NCBI GenBank assembly: GCA_964385635.1
Contig: CAYLPU010000066.1
Location: forward strand, 1-28,592
Source of the DNA: CAYLPU01 sp964385635
GTDB lineage: Bacteria; Chloroflexota; Anaerolineae; B4-G1
Length of the DNA: 28,592 bases
Direction of reading: 5' to 3'
In this document: piece after piece, positions 22,086 to 28,592 of the stretch
Numbering within the stretch: the first letter of the stretch is position 1
How the letters are laid out: every line of letters begins with the position of its first letter
The notes under the pieces: model-generated
What the model was told of the DNA's origin: nothing
The model's input: only the letters and a program-made list of their open reading frames with translations
Database searches by the model: none
Program-made: the position numbers and the translations under genes

Positions 22086-23618
22086 ATGGCACGCCTACAT
22101 GAATATCGAGGTAAGACGCTTCTAGCGCAGAGGGGCGTTTCTATTCCCCGAGGCCGGGCGGCCAGTACGCCCGACCAGGCCCGCGAGATCGCGGCTGAGA
22201 TTGGTGGACCAGTCGTGGTGAAGATCCAGGCCTGGGTGACGGGCCGGGCTGGCCTGGGCGGCATTCACTTTGCTGAGATGCCCGATGAGGCGGCGCAGGC
22301 AGCCGCCGATATGCTGGGAATGCAGGTGGGTGGCTTCACTGTTGAGAAGGTGATGGTGGAGGAGAAACTTCCCATTGAGCAGGAGTTCTATGCCGGTGTC
22401 ATCGTCAGTGATCGTGAGCGGGCAGCGGTGGTGATGTTCTCCAGCGTCGGGGGCACCGGCATCGAGGAGATCGCCCGCCAGCACCCGGACAGTGTCGCCA
22501 GTGCAGTGGTGGACATTGAGCATGGACTGCGGGATTACCAGGCTCGCAACCTGGTGCGGCGCACAGGTATCCACGGCCGGCTGCAGCGAAACCTGGCCGG
22601 GCTGCTTGTGAAACTGTACGGCGTGACCCGCGCCTGGGAGGCCCGCACCGCCGAGATCAACCCGCTGGTGCTGACGACCGATGGCAAACTGGTGGCCGCC
22701 GACTGCCGCGTCACGGTGGACGACTATGCCGTCTTTCGCCACAAGGATCTGGAGGTGACCTTCGCCCGCGAGTTGGACCGCCCGCCGACACCGCTGGAGC
22801 GCATCGCCTATGCCGTCGAAGAAGGGGACTACCGGGGCACCTTCTACTTCATTCAGATGACAGAGGACTTCCAGAAGGGAGAGGGGGTTATCGGCTTCCA
22901 CGGTGCAGGTGGTGGCGGCTCGATGATGAGCATGGACGCGGTGATCAACGAGGGATTCCGCATCGCCAACTTTGTGGATACTTCGGGCAACCCCCCGGCC
23001 AGCAAAGTCTACCGGGCCGCTCGCATCATCCTCAACCAGGGGCCGATTGACGGCTACTTTGGCTCCGGTTCGGGGGTGGCCAGCCAGGAGCAGTTCCACT
23101 CCGCCCGAGGGTTGGTGAAGGCGTTTCTGGAAGAGCCGCTGATGGTGCCGGCGGTCATCCGGCTGGGCGGCAACGCCGAGGATAGGGCGGTAGAGATACT
23201 AGAACGGGTCAACGGCCACGTCCCCGCGCCGGTGGAGGGGTACAAAAAGGACGACACCCCCCAGTTCTGTGCGCAGCGGCTCAGAGTGTTGGTGGAGGGC
23301 TATACCCCGCCGGCCGAAAAGCCCGAGGGGCGCAAGAAGCCGGTCGCGCAGCGGCCCTATACCTTCGAGACGGTGACTGGCGGCGCGGTGACTTTGGACC
23401 ACGCCGTCTGTGCTATCTGTGAGAGCAAGGTCTGCGTGAAGGAATGTGTGCCACAGATTCTCACGCTAAACGAGGAGGGCTGCCCGGTGCTGAACATCAC
23501 GCTGGAGGAGGCGCAGAAAGGGCGTTGTATCGAGTGCCTGGCCTGCGATGTAGCGTGTTATCTCTATGGTGCAGGTGGGGGGTATATGGAATTGCCCATT
23601 CCAGGGTTGGTGGAGTAA
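22086..23618 (+). CDS. SucC-like ATP-grasp CoA-ligase subunit fused to a ferredoxin-like domain
   Basis: Beta-type subunit of an ADP- or NDP-forming acyl-CoA ligase, 510 residues from ATG 22086. An ATP-grasp domain comes first (ARLHEYRGKTLLAQRGV, PVVVKIQAWVTGR), with the metal-site AEINPLVLTTDGKLVAAD. The CoA-ligase domain follows (GFHGAGGGGSMMSMD, then NFVDTSGNPPASKVYRA). Unlike SucC of about 390 residues, it carries a tail with eight cysteines in ferredoxin order: C442-x2-C445-x4-C450-x3-C454, then C481-x2-C484-x2-C487-x3-C491, ending GGGYMELPIPGL, somewhat like FixX-type ferredoxins. It is followed after 6 bases by the SucD-like partner and then a citryl-CoA-lyase-like gene. Citryl-CoA synthetase (CcsA-like) is the nearest known role; substrate and Fe-S function are inferred. 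Confidence 0.85.
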   Translation: MARLHEYRGKTLLAQRGVSIPRGRAASTPDQAREIAAEIGGPVVVKIQAWVTGRAGLGGIHFAEMPDEAAQAAADMLGMQVGGFTVEKVMVEEKLPIEQEFYAGVIVSDRERAAVVMFSSVGGTGIEEIARQHPDSVASAVVDIEHGLRDYQARNLVRRTGIHGRLQRNLAGLLVKLYGVTRAWEARTAEINPLVLTTDGKLVAADCRVTVDDYAVFRHKDLEVTFARELDRPPTPLERIAYAVEEGDYRGTFYFIQMTEDFQKGEGVIGFHGAGGGGSMMSMDAVINEGFRIANFVDTSGNPPASKVYRAARIILNQGPIDGYFGSGSGVASQEQFHSARGLVKAFLEEPLMVPAVIRLGGNAEDRAVEILERVNGHVPAPVEGYKKDDTPQFCAQRLRVLVEGYTPPAEKPEGRKKPVAQRPYTFETVTGGAVTLDHAVCAICESKVCVKECVPQILTLNEEGCPVLNITLEEAQKGRCIECLACDVACYLYGAGGGYMELPIPGLVE

Positions 23619-23624
23619 CAGGAA

Positions 23625-24533
23625 ATGTCCATTCTCATTGACGAAACCAAACGAGTGATCGTGCAAGGCATCACGGGTCGCGAGGGACGCGCTCGCGCCA
23701 GGTTGATGAAGGGGTACGGCACCAATATCGTCGGCGGGGTGACGCCGGGCCGTGGTGGCCAGGAGGTGGAGGGCTTGCCCGTTTTCGACACCGTCGAAGA
23801 GGCGTGGGAGAATCTGGGGCCAATTGACGTCAGCGTGCTCTTTATCCCTGCGCCGTTGGTGCGCAGTGCGGCGCTGGAGGCGATTGACGCGGGGGTCAAA
23901 CTGCTGGTCATCGTGCCCGACCGCGTCCCGATCTATGACGTGTTGGAGATTGTCAAGGCGGCCGACAGCGCCGGGGCGAAGTTCGTCGGCCCCAACACAC
24001 TGGGAGTGCTCAGCCCTGGGAAAGGGGTGCTGGGGATGATCGGCGGGCGGGCTGTGTCGGCACGCGCCTGGTTCTTCCCCGGCCCGGTGGGGGTCTGCTC
24101 CCGCTCCGGCGGTATCACCTCCTCGATGGCCTACTACCTGGCGCAGGAGGGCATCGGCGCGACCACGCTGGTCCACGTGGGCGGTGACGCCATCGTCGGG
24201 CTGCCACTGCCGGAGGTGGTGCGTCTCTTCCAGGCCGATCCGGAGACGAAGGGTATCGTGATGTTCGGCGAGATCGGCACCAGTCAGGAGGAGCAGGTGG
24301 CCGACTTGATTGAGCAAGGGGAGGTGACGAAACCACTGATCACCTACATCGGCGGGAAAGGGGCCAAGAGCGGCACTCGCTTCTCTCACGCCGGGGCGAT
24401 CATCGAGGGTTGGCGGGGCACCCGCGAGGGGAAGGTGACGCGGCTGCAAGAGGTAGGCGCGCACGTGGTGGAGAACTTCGGGGACATCCCTGCTGTGACC
24501 AAGGAGGTGCTAAAGGGGATAGGGGTGTTATAG
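23625..24533 (+). CDS. SucD-like CoA-ligase alpha subunit
   Basis: Partner of the preceding subunit; binds CoA and carries the phosphohistidine. The protein has 302 residues. The N-terminal CoA-binding Rossmann domain reads VIVQGITGREGRARARLMKGYGTNIVGGVTPGRGG. The ligase domain has VGVCSRSGGITSSMAYYL, MFGEIGTSQEEQVADL (Glu that helps the histidine), and FSHAGAIIEGWRGT with H255 as the phosphorylated His. All features needed for a working subunit are present. It resembles SucD and the citryl-CoA synthetase small subunit. The gap to the next gene is 34 bases, so the set is probably one operon. Confidence 0.9.
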   Translation: MSILIDETKRVIVQGITGREGRARARLMKGYGTNIVGGVTPGRGGQEVEGLPVFDTVEEAWENLGPIDVSVLFIPAPLVRSAALEAIDAGVKLLVIVPDRVPIYDVLEIVKAADSAGAKFVGPNTLGVLSPGKGVLGMIGGRAVSARAWFFPGPVGVCSRSGGITSSMAYYLAQEGIGATTLVHVGGDAIVGLPLPEVVRLFQADPETKGIVMFGEIGTSQEEQVADLIEQGEVTKPLITYIGGKGAKSGTRFSHAGAIIEGWRGTREGKVTRLQEVGAHVVENFGDIPAVTKEVLKGIGVL

Positions 24534-24567
24534 GCCGGCAAGGGATAGAGACCTTGTCAATGGAGGG

Positions 24568-25344
24568 ATGATGGCTGATTTACATTGGACCACCGCTATT
24601 ACCTCCGTTCAGCCCAACGAACTGCGGCTGCGGGGGTACTGCATAGACGAACTGATGGGCCGCGTGACCTTCGGACAGACGGTTTACCTGGCGCTGAAGG
24701 GGGAACTGCCCTCGCCGGAGGTTGGCCGGCTGATGGATGTCATGTTGGTCTCCTCAATTGACCACGGCGCGACGCCTCCTTCGGCGCTGGCGGCCCGCAC
24801 GGCCGCCTCCACTGGCGCGACGCTGAGCGGTAGCATCGCCGCAGGGGTGCTGTCCATCAACCGTCACCACGGCGGGGCCATCGAGGGCTGTATGCAGCTC
24901 CTCCTGGAGGCCATCGGCCGGCTCGACGGAGGCCACGCTCCGGCGGAAGTGGCATCCGAAATGCTGGCCGAACTGAAGGCTCAGAAGAAGCGCGCCCCCG
25001 GCTTCGGCCACCGCATCCACACCGACGACCCGCGCACAAAACGACTGTTGGCCCTGGCGGGCGAACTTGGGGTGAGCGGCAATGGGGTGGTGATGGCGCG
25101 CGCCTTTGAGCAGGCGCTGGAGGAAAGGCTGGGGCGGCGGCTCCCTCTCAACGTGGATGGGGCTTTGGCGGCGCTGTTGGTGGACCTGGACTTCCCCCCG
25201 GAACTGGGCAATGCGTTCTTCATCATCGCTCGTGTCACCGGTCTGGCGGCTCACGTCCACGAGGAGATGACCCGCCAGCGGCCGATGCGACGCATTCACC
25301 CCACCGACCACGAGTACGACGGACCCGCGCCACGGGAACTGTAA
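24568..25344 (+). CDS. Short citrate-synthase-fold protein, citryl-CoA lyase-like
   Basis: Citrate-synthase superfamily protein of 258 residues, far shorter than citrate synthase (about 430) and close to stand-alone citryl-CoA lyase or the C-terminal part of ATP-citrate lyase. Active-site residues align: H66 in IDHGATPPSALAAR, H101 in NRHHGGAIEG, H148 in PGFGHRIHTDDPR, and D197 in LPLNVDGALAALL. The likely reaction is cleavage of a 3-hydroxy-3-carboxyacyl-CoA, such as citryl-CoA, to acetyl-CoA and a keto acid, or the reverse. ATG 24568 or 24571 follows GGAGGG. Its place after the SucC/SucD-like pair supports a ligase-then-lyase pair; the true substrate is unknown. Confidence 0.85.
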   Translation: MMADLHWTTAITSVQPNELRLRGYCIDELMGRVTFGQTVYLALKGELPSPEVGRLMDVMLVSSIDHGATPPSALAARTAASTGATLSGSIAAGVLSINRHHGGAIEGCMQLLLEAIGRLDGGHAPAEVASEMLAELKAQKKRAPGFGHRIHTDDPRTKRLLALAGELGVSGNGVVMARAFEQALEERLGRRLPLNVDGALAALLVDLDFPPELGNAFFIIARVTGLAAHVHEEMTRQRPMRRIHPTDHEYDGPAPREL

Positions 25345-25369
25345 CAGGAATTCACAAGGAGGGTGAGAA

Positions 25370-25876
25370 ATGGACAAGGAACTGATTCAGACGATTTTTG
25401 CCCGGCGCAGCATCCGCAGGTACACGGCTGAGCCGGTCAGCGAGACGGACGTCAAGACGTTGCTGGAAGCGGCGATGGCGGCTCCTTCGGCCTCAAACCG
25501 CAAGCCGTGGCACTTCGTCGTCGTGACTGAGCGGCAGACGCTGGACGATTTGGCCGAGGCCCACCCGCACGGCAAGATGCTCTTCGAGGCGTCGTTGTGT
25601 ATCGCTGTGTGCGGCGACCCGGCCATTTCCCGTTTCTGGGTGCAGGATTGCTCCGCTGCCACCGAGAATCTGCTCCTGGCGGTCGCCGCGCTGGGCCTCG
25701 GCGCGGTCTGGCTAGGCGTCCATTTCAGAGAAGAGCGTATTGCTACCGTCCGCCAGGTGTTGGGCATTCCGGATACGATTGTGCCACTGAACCTGATCTC
25801 CATTGGGCATCCGGCGGAGGAGAAGGAGCCCCGCACGCAGTACGATGGGACCCGCGTGCATCGCGAAGGGTGGTAG
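25370..25876 (+). CDS. Nitroreductase-family flavoprotein
   Basis: FMN-dependent oxidoreductase of 168 residues. The N-terminal FARRSIRRYTAEPVSETDV, then AAMAAPSASNRKPWHFVVV, gives the FMN phosphate site. The central QDCSAATENLLLAVAALGLGAVWLG and the C-terminal GHPAEEKEPR complete the family signature. It probably works as a dimer with NAD(P)H or another donor. The start at ATG 25370 has AAGGAGGGTGAG just upstream, a strong ribosome site. It lies 25 bases after the lyase-like gene and 26 bases before the UbiD gene, so it is part of the same operon. Physiological substrate unknown; nitro compounds are only the test substrate of the family. Confidence 0.92.
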   Translation: MDKELIQTIFARRSIRRYTAEPVSETDVKTLLEAAMAAPSASNRKPWHFVVVTERQTLDDLAEAHPHGKMLFEASLCIAVCGDPAISRFWVQDCSAATENLLLAVAALGLGAVWLGVHFREERIATVRQVLGIPDTIVPLNLISIGHPAEEKEPRTQYDGTRVHREGW

Positions 25877-25902
25877 AACGGCGGATTGCAGGACGACAAC
25901 GG

Positions 25903-27204
25903 ATGGATCTGCGAAGTTTTATCTCGTGGGCGCGAGAGACAGGTGTACTGATCGAGGTCGAACGCGCCGTTGACCCACACCTGGAATTGGCGCGAGTGAT
26001 GTGTGCGCTCGACGGGCAGCCGGTGCTGTTCCACGCGCTGGCTGGCTTTCTTGGCTGGCGAACCGTCTCCGGGGTATGTGCGCAGAGGCGACACTTCGCG
26101 GCGGCGCTGGGCTGCACGGCGCCCGACTTGGTCCACCGGATGGCCGGCGCGCTGGCCCACCCGGTCCTACCGCCGGTGCTCGATTCCGGCCCTTGCCAGG
26201 AACTCGTAGAGGCGAGGGTGGACCTGACCCGCCTGCCTGTCCCCCGCTATCACCCGGACGATGGCGGGCGCTACGTCACGGCGGGCGTGGCGGTCATCAA
26301 TGACCCTGGTCTCGGGCGCAACATCTCGTTCCACCGGTTGATGCTGCTGGACGAGCGACGTTTTGCCGTCCGTCTCATTGAGGGGCGAGGCACGCACACC
26401 GCTGTGGGCAGAGCCACGGCTGATCTCCCTATCGCTATCGCCATCGGCTGTCCCATTCAGGTGCTGCTGGCGGCGGCGATGAGTCCCCCCAAGGGGGTGG
26501 ACGAGTTGAGCATCGCCCACGCTCTGGTCCCGACGCCACTGGTGCGGTGCCAAACTGTGGGCCTGGAGGTGCCGGCCGAGGCGGAGTTGATCCTTGAGGG
26601 TCGCATCACCCGCACGCTGGCCAACGAGGGGCCCTTTCCCGACCTGACGGAGACGATGGACAGCGTGCGTCGTCAGCCGGTGATCGAGATTGACCGCGTC
26701 ACCCATCGTCGAGAGCCTGTCTTTCACTCCCTTCTCCCCGGTGGCATGGAGCATAAGAACCTGATGGGCATGCCCCGCGAGCCGACCATCTTCGCCGCCG
26801 TCAACGAGGTTTGTCGTTGCACTGGAGTCTACATCACGCCGGGAGGTGCCTCCTGGCTACACGCGGTGGTACAGATCGAAAAGCAGCACAGGGAAGATGG
26901 GCGCAGGGCGATCTGGGCTGCTTTTCGGGGGCACACCTCGCTCAAGCACGTCGTCGTGGTCGATACGGACGTGGACATCCGTGACAGCGATGACGTGGAG
27001 TGGGCGATTGCCACCCGCTTCCAGGCCAACCGGAACCTGGTGATCCTCACCGATCAGCCAGGCAGCAGCCTTGATCCCTCAGCCGCGCATACGCTGGGGC
27101 AGAAGGCGCGGACAGCCAAGATGGGGCTGGACGCGACCGCCCCGCTGGGCGAGGCGCGGCGGGGATACGAGAGGGTGCGGTATGGCGGGGTTGATCTGGC
27201 GTAG
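25903..27204 (+). CDS. UbiD-family prenylated-FMN decarboxylase
   Basis: Predicted reversible decarboxylase of an aromatic or alpha,beta-unsaturated acid using prenylated FMN. The frame opens far upstream (25597) but overlaps the nitroreductase gene; ATG 25903 gives 433 residues beginning MDLRSFISWARETG, the family N-terminus. R145 in NISFHRLML, E242 and D247 in NEGPFPD correspond to the catalytic Arg-Glu-Glu/Asp set. Later RREPVFHSLLPGG, EHKNLMGMPREPTIF and VVVVDTDVDIRDSDDVEWAIATR are conserved. No UbiX flavin prenyltransferase is in the window. As the last gene of the block it probably processes a carboxylic acid linked to the CoA-ligase and lyase steps. Confidence 0.92.
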   Translation: MDLRSFISWARETGVLIEVERAVDPHLELARVMCALDGQPVLFHALAGFLGWRTVSGVCAQRRHFAAALGCTAPDLVHRMAGALAHPVLPPVLDSGPCQELVEARVDLTRLPVPRYHPDDGGRYVTAGVAVINDPGLGRNISFHRLMLLDERRFAVRLIEGRGTHTAVGRATADLPIAIAIGCPIQVLLAAAMSPPKGVDELSIAHALVPTPLVRCQTVGLEVPAEAELILEGRITRTLANEGPFPDLTETMDSVRRQPVIEIDRVTHRREPVFHSLLPGGMEHKNLMGMPREPTIFAAVNEVCRCTGVYITPGGASWLHAVVQIEKQHREDGRRAIWAAFRGHTSLKHVVVVDTDVDIRDSDDVEWAIATRFQANRNLVILTDQPGSSLDPSAAHTLGQKARTAKMGLDATAPLGEARRGYERVRYGGVDLA

Positions 27205-27242
27205 TATGGTGTGAGGCGTATAGTGTGGGGTGTTAAGACTGC

Positions 27243-27271
27243 TTGTGCAACGGTCTGTTTTGGTGTATTAT
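27243..27271 (+). promoter_or_regulatory. Promoter for spoVS and the PHP gene
   Basis: TTGTGC (27243-27248), 17 bases, then TATTAT (27266-27271). Transcript start expected near 27278, giving a leader of about 76 bases before the SpoVS start. Confidence 0.55.
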
Positions 27272-27353
27272 AGCGTTGAACCGCACCAATGAAACTCAGT
27301 CGGGTCAGGGTGGATGTTGATTGAAGGGCCGAGGAAGCGCAAGGAGGAGGACA

Positions 27354-27614
27354 ATGGACATCATCAAGGTCGCGGCCACTTCTCGCTCGACGGCGGTGGC
27401 AGGTGCCATCGCGGGGGTTCTTCGAGAGCAGGAGCAGGTGGATGTGCAAGCCATAGGTGCAGGCGCGGTCAATCAGGCAGTCAAGGCGGTGGCCATCGCC
27501 CGCAATTACCTGGAACTGGACGGGATTGACATCGTGTGTGTCCCCTCGTTCGTCGAGGTGATGATTGACGGTCAGGAGAGAACGGCGGTGCGGTTGAGTA
27601 TTGAAAAACGATGA
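27354..27614 (+). CDS. spoVS: Stage V sporulation protein S (SpoVS)
   Basis: Alba-like nucleic-acid-binding protein of 86 residues, the exact usual length. It begins MDIIKVAATSRSTAVAGAIAG and continues with VDVQAIGAGAVNQAVKAVAIAR, both highly conserved in SpoVS. The start ATG 27354 has a strong AAGGAGGAGG site. SpoVS affects sporulation in Bacillus but is also kept in non-spore-formers including Deinococcus-Thermus and Chloroflexota, so its presence here does not imply spores. It overlaps the next gene by ATGA. Confidence 0.96.
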   Translation: MDIIKVAATSRSTAVAGAIAGVLREQEQVDVQAIGAGAVNQAVKAVAIARNYLELDGIDIVCVPSFVEVMIDGQERTAVRLSIEKR

Positions 27615-28492
27615 GCCAGCGCCAAAACCGGGTAGACCTGCATCTCCATAGCACAGCCTCCGATGGCCTGTTCACACCGTCGGAGGTTGTTCGTTTGGCG
27701 CTGGAGCGTGGGTTGAGCGTGATCGCGCTCACGGACCACGATACACTGGATGGGGTGGCAGAGGCCCGGCAGGCAGCAGTTGGCACCGGGCTGGAGGTCA
27801 TTGCTGGCGTGGAGGTCAATTCCGAGGGCGACTGGGGCGACCTGCATTTCCTGGGCTACTACGTAGACCCGGAGAACGGCCCGCTGCGGGAGCGGTTGCA
27901 GGCTATGCGGGATGCGCGGGTAGGCCGGGCTCGCCAGATGGTCGAGCGGCTGCGCGAGATGGGCATGCCAATGGAGTGGGAGGAGGTGCGGGCGCTGGCT
28001 GGCGGCGGCAGCGTCGGGCGCCCGCACGTGGGACGGGCTTTGCTCAATCGGGGCTACGTGAAAACGCTTCAGGAAGCGTTCGACTGCTTCATCGGCAACG
28101 ACGGTCCGGCCTACGTCCCTCGACTGCGGCTGACCCCGCCGGAGGTGATCCAGACGATCATTGGGGCCGGGGGCGTGCCGGTGATCGCCCACCCGATCCA
28201 CTCCGGACTGGCGGCGGTGGAGCGTTTACCGGAGTTCGTGGGCTATGGGCTGCGTGGGGTGGAAGTATACTACCCCCACCACTCGCCTGAGGAGATCGAA
28301 ATGTTGCTGGGATTATGCCGGGAGTACGGACTGCTGTGCACCGGCGGTTCCGATTTTCACGGCCCGGGCATCAAGGAGGGAGCGTCGCTGGGCTCGGTCC
28401 ACGTGCCCTGGGAGTGCGTGGAGCGGTTGCGACTGGAGGTGAACTATAGTTTTATGGGGGTGATTCAAGAACTCAAAATGGAACACGGATAG
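27611..28492 (+). CDS. PHP-domain metal-dependent phosphoesterase
   Basis: Predicted nuclease or phosphatase of 293 residues with the PHP trinuclear metal site: DLHLHSTASDG (residues 9-19), LTDHDTLDG, an acidic GVEVNSE, VIAHPIHSG and GGSDFHG. It belongs with the YciV/RNase AM type enzymes, which act on 3',5'-nucleotide or RNA 5' ends, but the precise substrate is not certain. It starts inside the spoVS stop (ATGA), indicating coupled translation. The last codons (MEHG, stop TAG 28490-28492) fall in a palindromic repeat, so the C-terminus may have been reset by that element. Confidence 0.93.
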   Translation: MSQRQNRVDLHLHSTASDGLFTPSEVVRLALERGLSVIALTDHDTLDGVAEARQAAVGTGLEVIAGVEVNSEGDWGDLHFLGYYVDPENGPLRERLQAMRDARVGRARQMVERLREMGMPMEWEEVRALAGGGSVGRPHVGRALLNRGYVKTLQEAFDCFIGNDGPAYVPRLRLTPPEVIQTIIGAGGVPVIAHPIHSGLAAVERLPEFVGYGLRGVEVYYPHHSPEEIEMLLGLCREYGLLCTGGSDFHGPGIKEGASLGSVHVPWECVERLRLEVNYSFMGVIQELKMEHG

Positions 28493-28529
28493 TCACAGAT
28501 CAGACGGATTCTCACTGATTTTTCCGTGT
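28483..28529. repeat. Short repeat with inverted ends at the 3' end of the PHP gene
   Basis: ACACGGA (28483-28489) and TCCGTGT (28523-28529) are exact inverted ends around TCACAGATC and CGGATTCTCACTGATT words. The same word style occurs inside the sigma factor gene at 8811-8930. It spans the stop codon of the PHP gene. Confidence 0.6.
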
Positions 28530-28551
28530 CCCATTCGGCGGGGTGCTCTAA

Positions 28552-28568
28552 GCGGGTGTGCCACCCGC
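28552..28568. repeat. Compact hairpin at right edge
   Basis: GCGGGTG (28552-28558), loop TGC... of three bases, CACCCGC (28562-28568): a perfect seven-base stem. No T tract follows. It may be a second palindromic repeat type or a stability element; no gene is visible in the last 100 bases. Confidence 0.6.
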
Positions 28569-28592
28569 GTTCCACATCCAGGGGCAATGGTT

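Noticed and set aside
22122..23099. Long minus-strand open frame of 325 codons opposite the SucC-like gene
   Set aside because: Histidine- and arginine-rich antisense shadow of a clearly real gene; no recognisable domain.
23466..24464. Minus-strand open frame of 332 codons across the SucC/SucD-like junction
   Set aside because: Antisense to two conserved genes with composition typical of a shadow frame.
25597..25902. Upstream extension of the UbiD frame
   Set aside because: Overlaps the nitroreductase gene and shows no UbiD similarity; ATG 25903 begins the family N-terminus.
1..28592. CRISPR array, transposase or phage genes
   Set aside because: No regularly spaced direct repeats, transposase motifs or phage structural genes were seen; the repeats present are palindromic and isolated.

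Overview
The window reads as chromosomal DNA of a GC-rich bacterium, most probably a Chloroflexota member (Anaerolineae-like). The grounds are the mix of a stand-alone SpoVS gene, two sigma-70 family factors, a SucC-like protein with an iron-sulfur tail, and short palindromic repeats embedded in genes. This placement is inferred from gene content; no rRNA is present. I see no phage, plasmid, transposase or CRISPR array.

Layout. 1-3299: surface polysaccharide genes (a GT4 glycosyltransferase cut by the left edge, WecB-type UDP-GlcNAc 2-epimerase, GT2 glycosyltransferase). 3296-6994: a coupled trehalose-type set (GT20 OtsA-like synthase, a GT4 glycosyltransferase, OtsB-like phosphatase). 6995-7310: decayed DNA holding a GT2 scrap and a frameshifted MgtC remnant. 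7328-10675: stress and expression genes (SlyD-like FKBP, universal stress protein, a group-2-like sigma factor, pentapeptide-repeat protein, RRM protein). 10747-13591, minus strand: proS and a DmpA/P1-family peptidase. 13639-14012: a strong promoter and a GntR/FCD regulator with its middle deleted. 14026-16661: class III aminotransferase, small membrane protein, inositol monophosphatase-like enzyme. 16714-17951, minus strand: terminator, tRNA-Ser(CGA), tadA and rdgB; tadA runs into the tRNA. 18077-19898: consensus promoter, DUF177 protein and the primary sigma factor. 20101-21891: metG.

22086-27204 is the most unusual block: a tight five-gene run of a SucC-like ATP-grasp CoA-ligase subunit with a C-terminal eight-cysteine ferredoxin-like domain, a SucD-like subunit, a short citrate-synthase/citryl-CoA-lyase-like protein, a nitroreductase-family flavoprotein and a UbiD-family decarboxylase. 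The first three resemble the two-step citryl-CoA synthetase plus citryl-CoA lyase route; the Fe-S tail, flavoprotein and UbiD enzyme suggest a redox-linked C-C bond-cleaving or carboxylating pathway whose substrate cannot be read from sequence. 27243-28492 holds a promoter, spoVS and a PHP-domain phosphoesterase overlapping by 4 bases. The right edge carries palindromic repeats.

A second theme is palindromic DNA living inside genes. A perfect 15-base inverted repeat lies in frame in proS, and a larger imperfect one lies in frame in the sigma gene at 8309. The latter shares its sequence style with a repeat at the end of the last gene.
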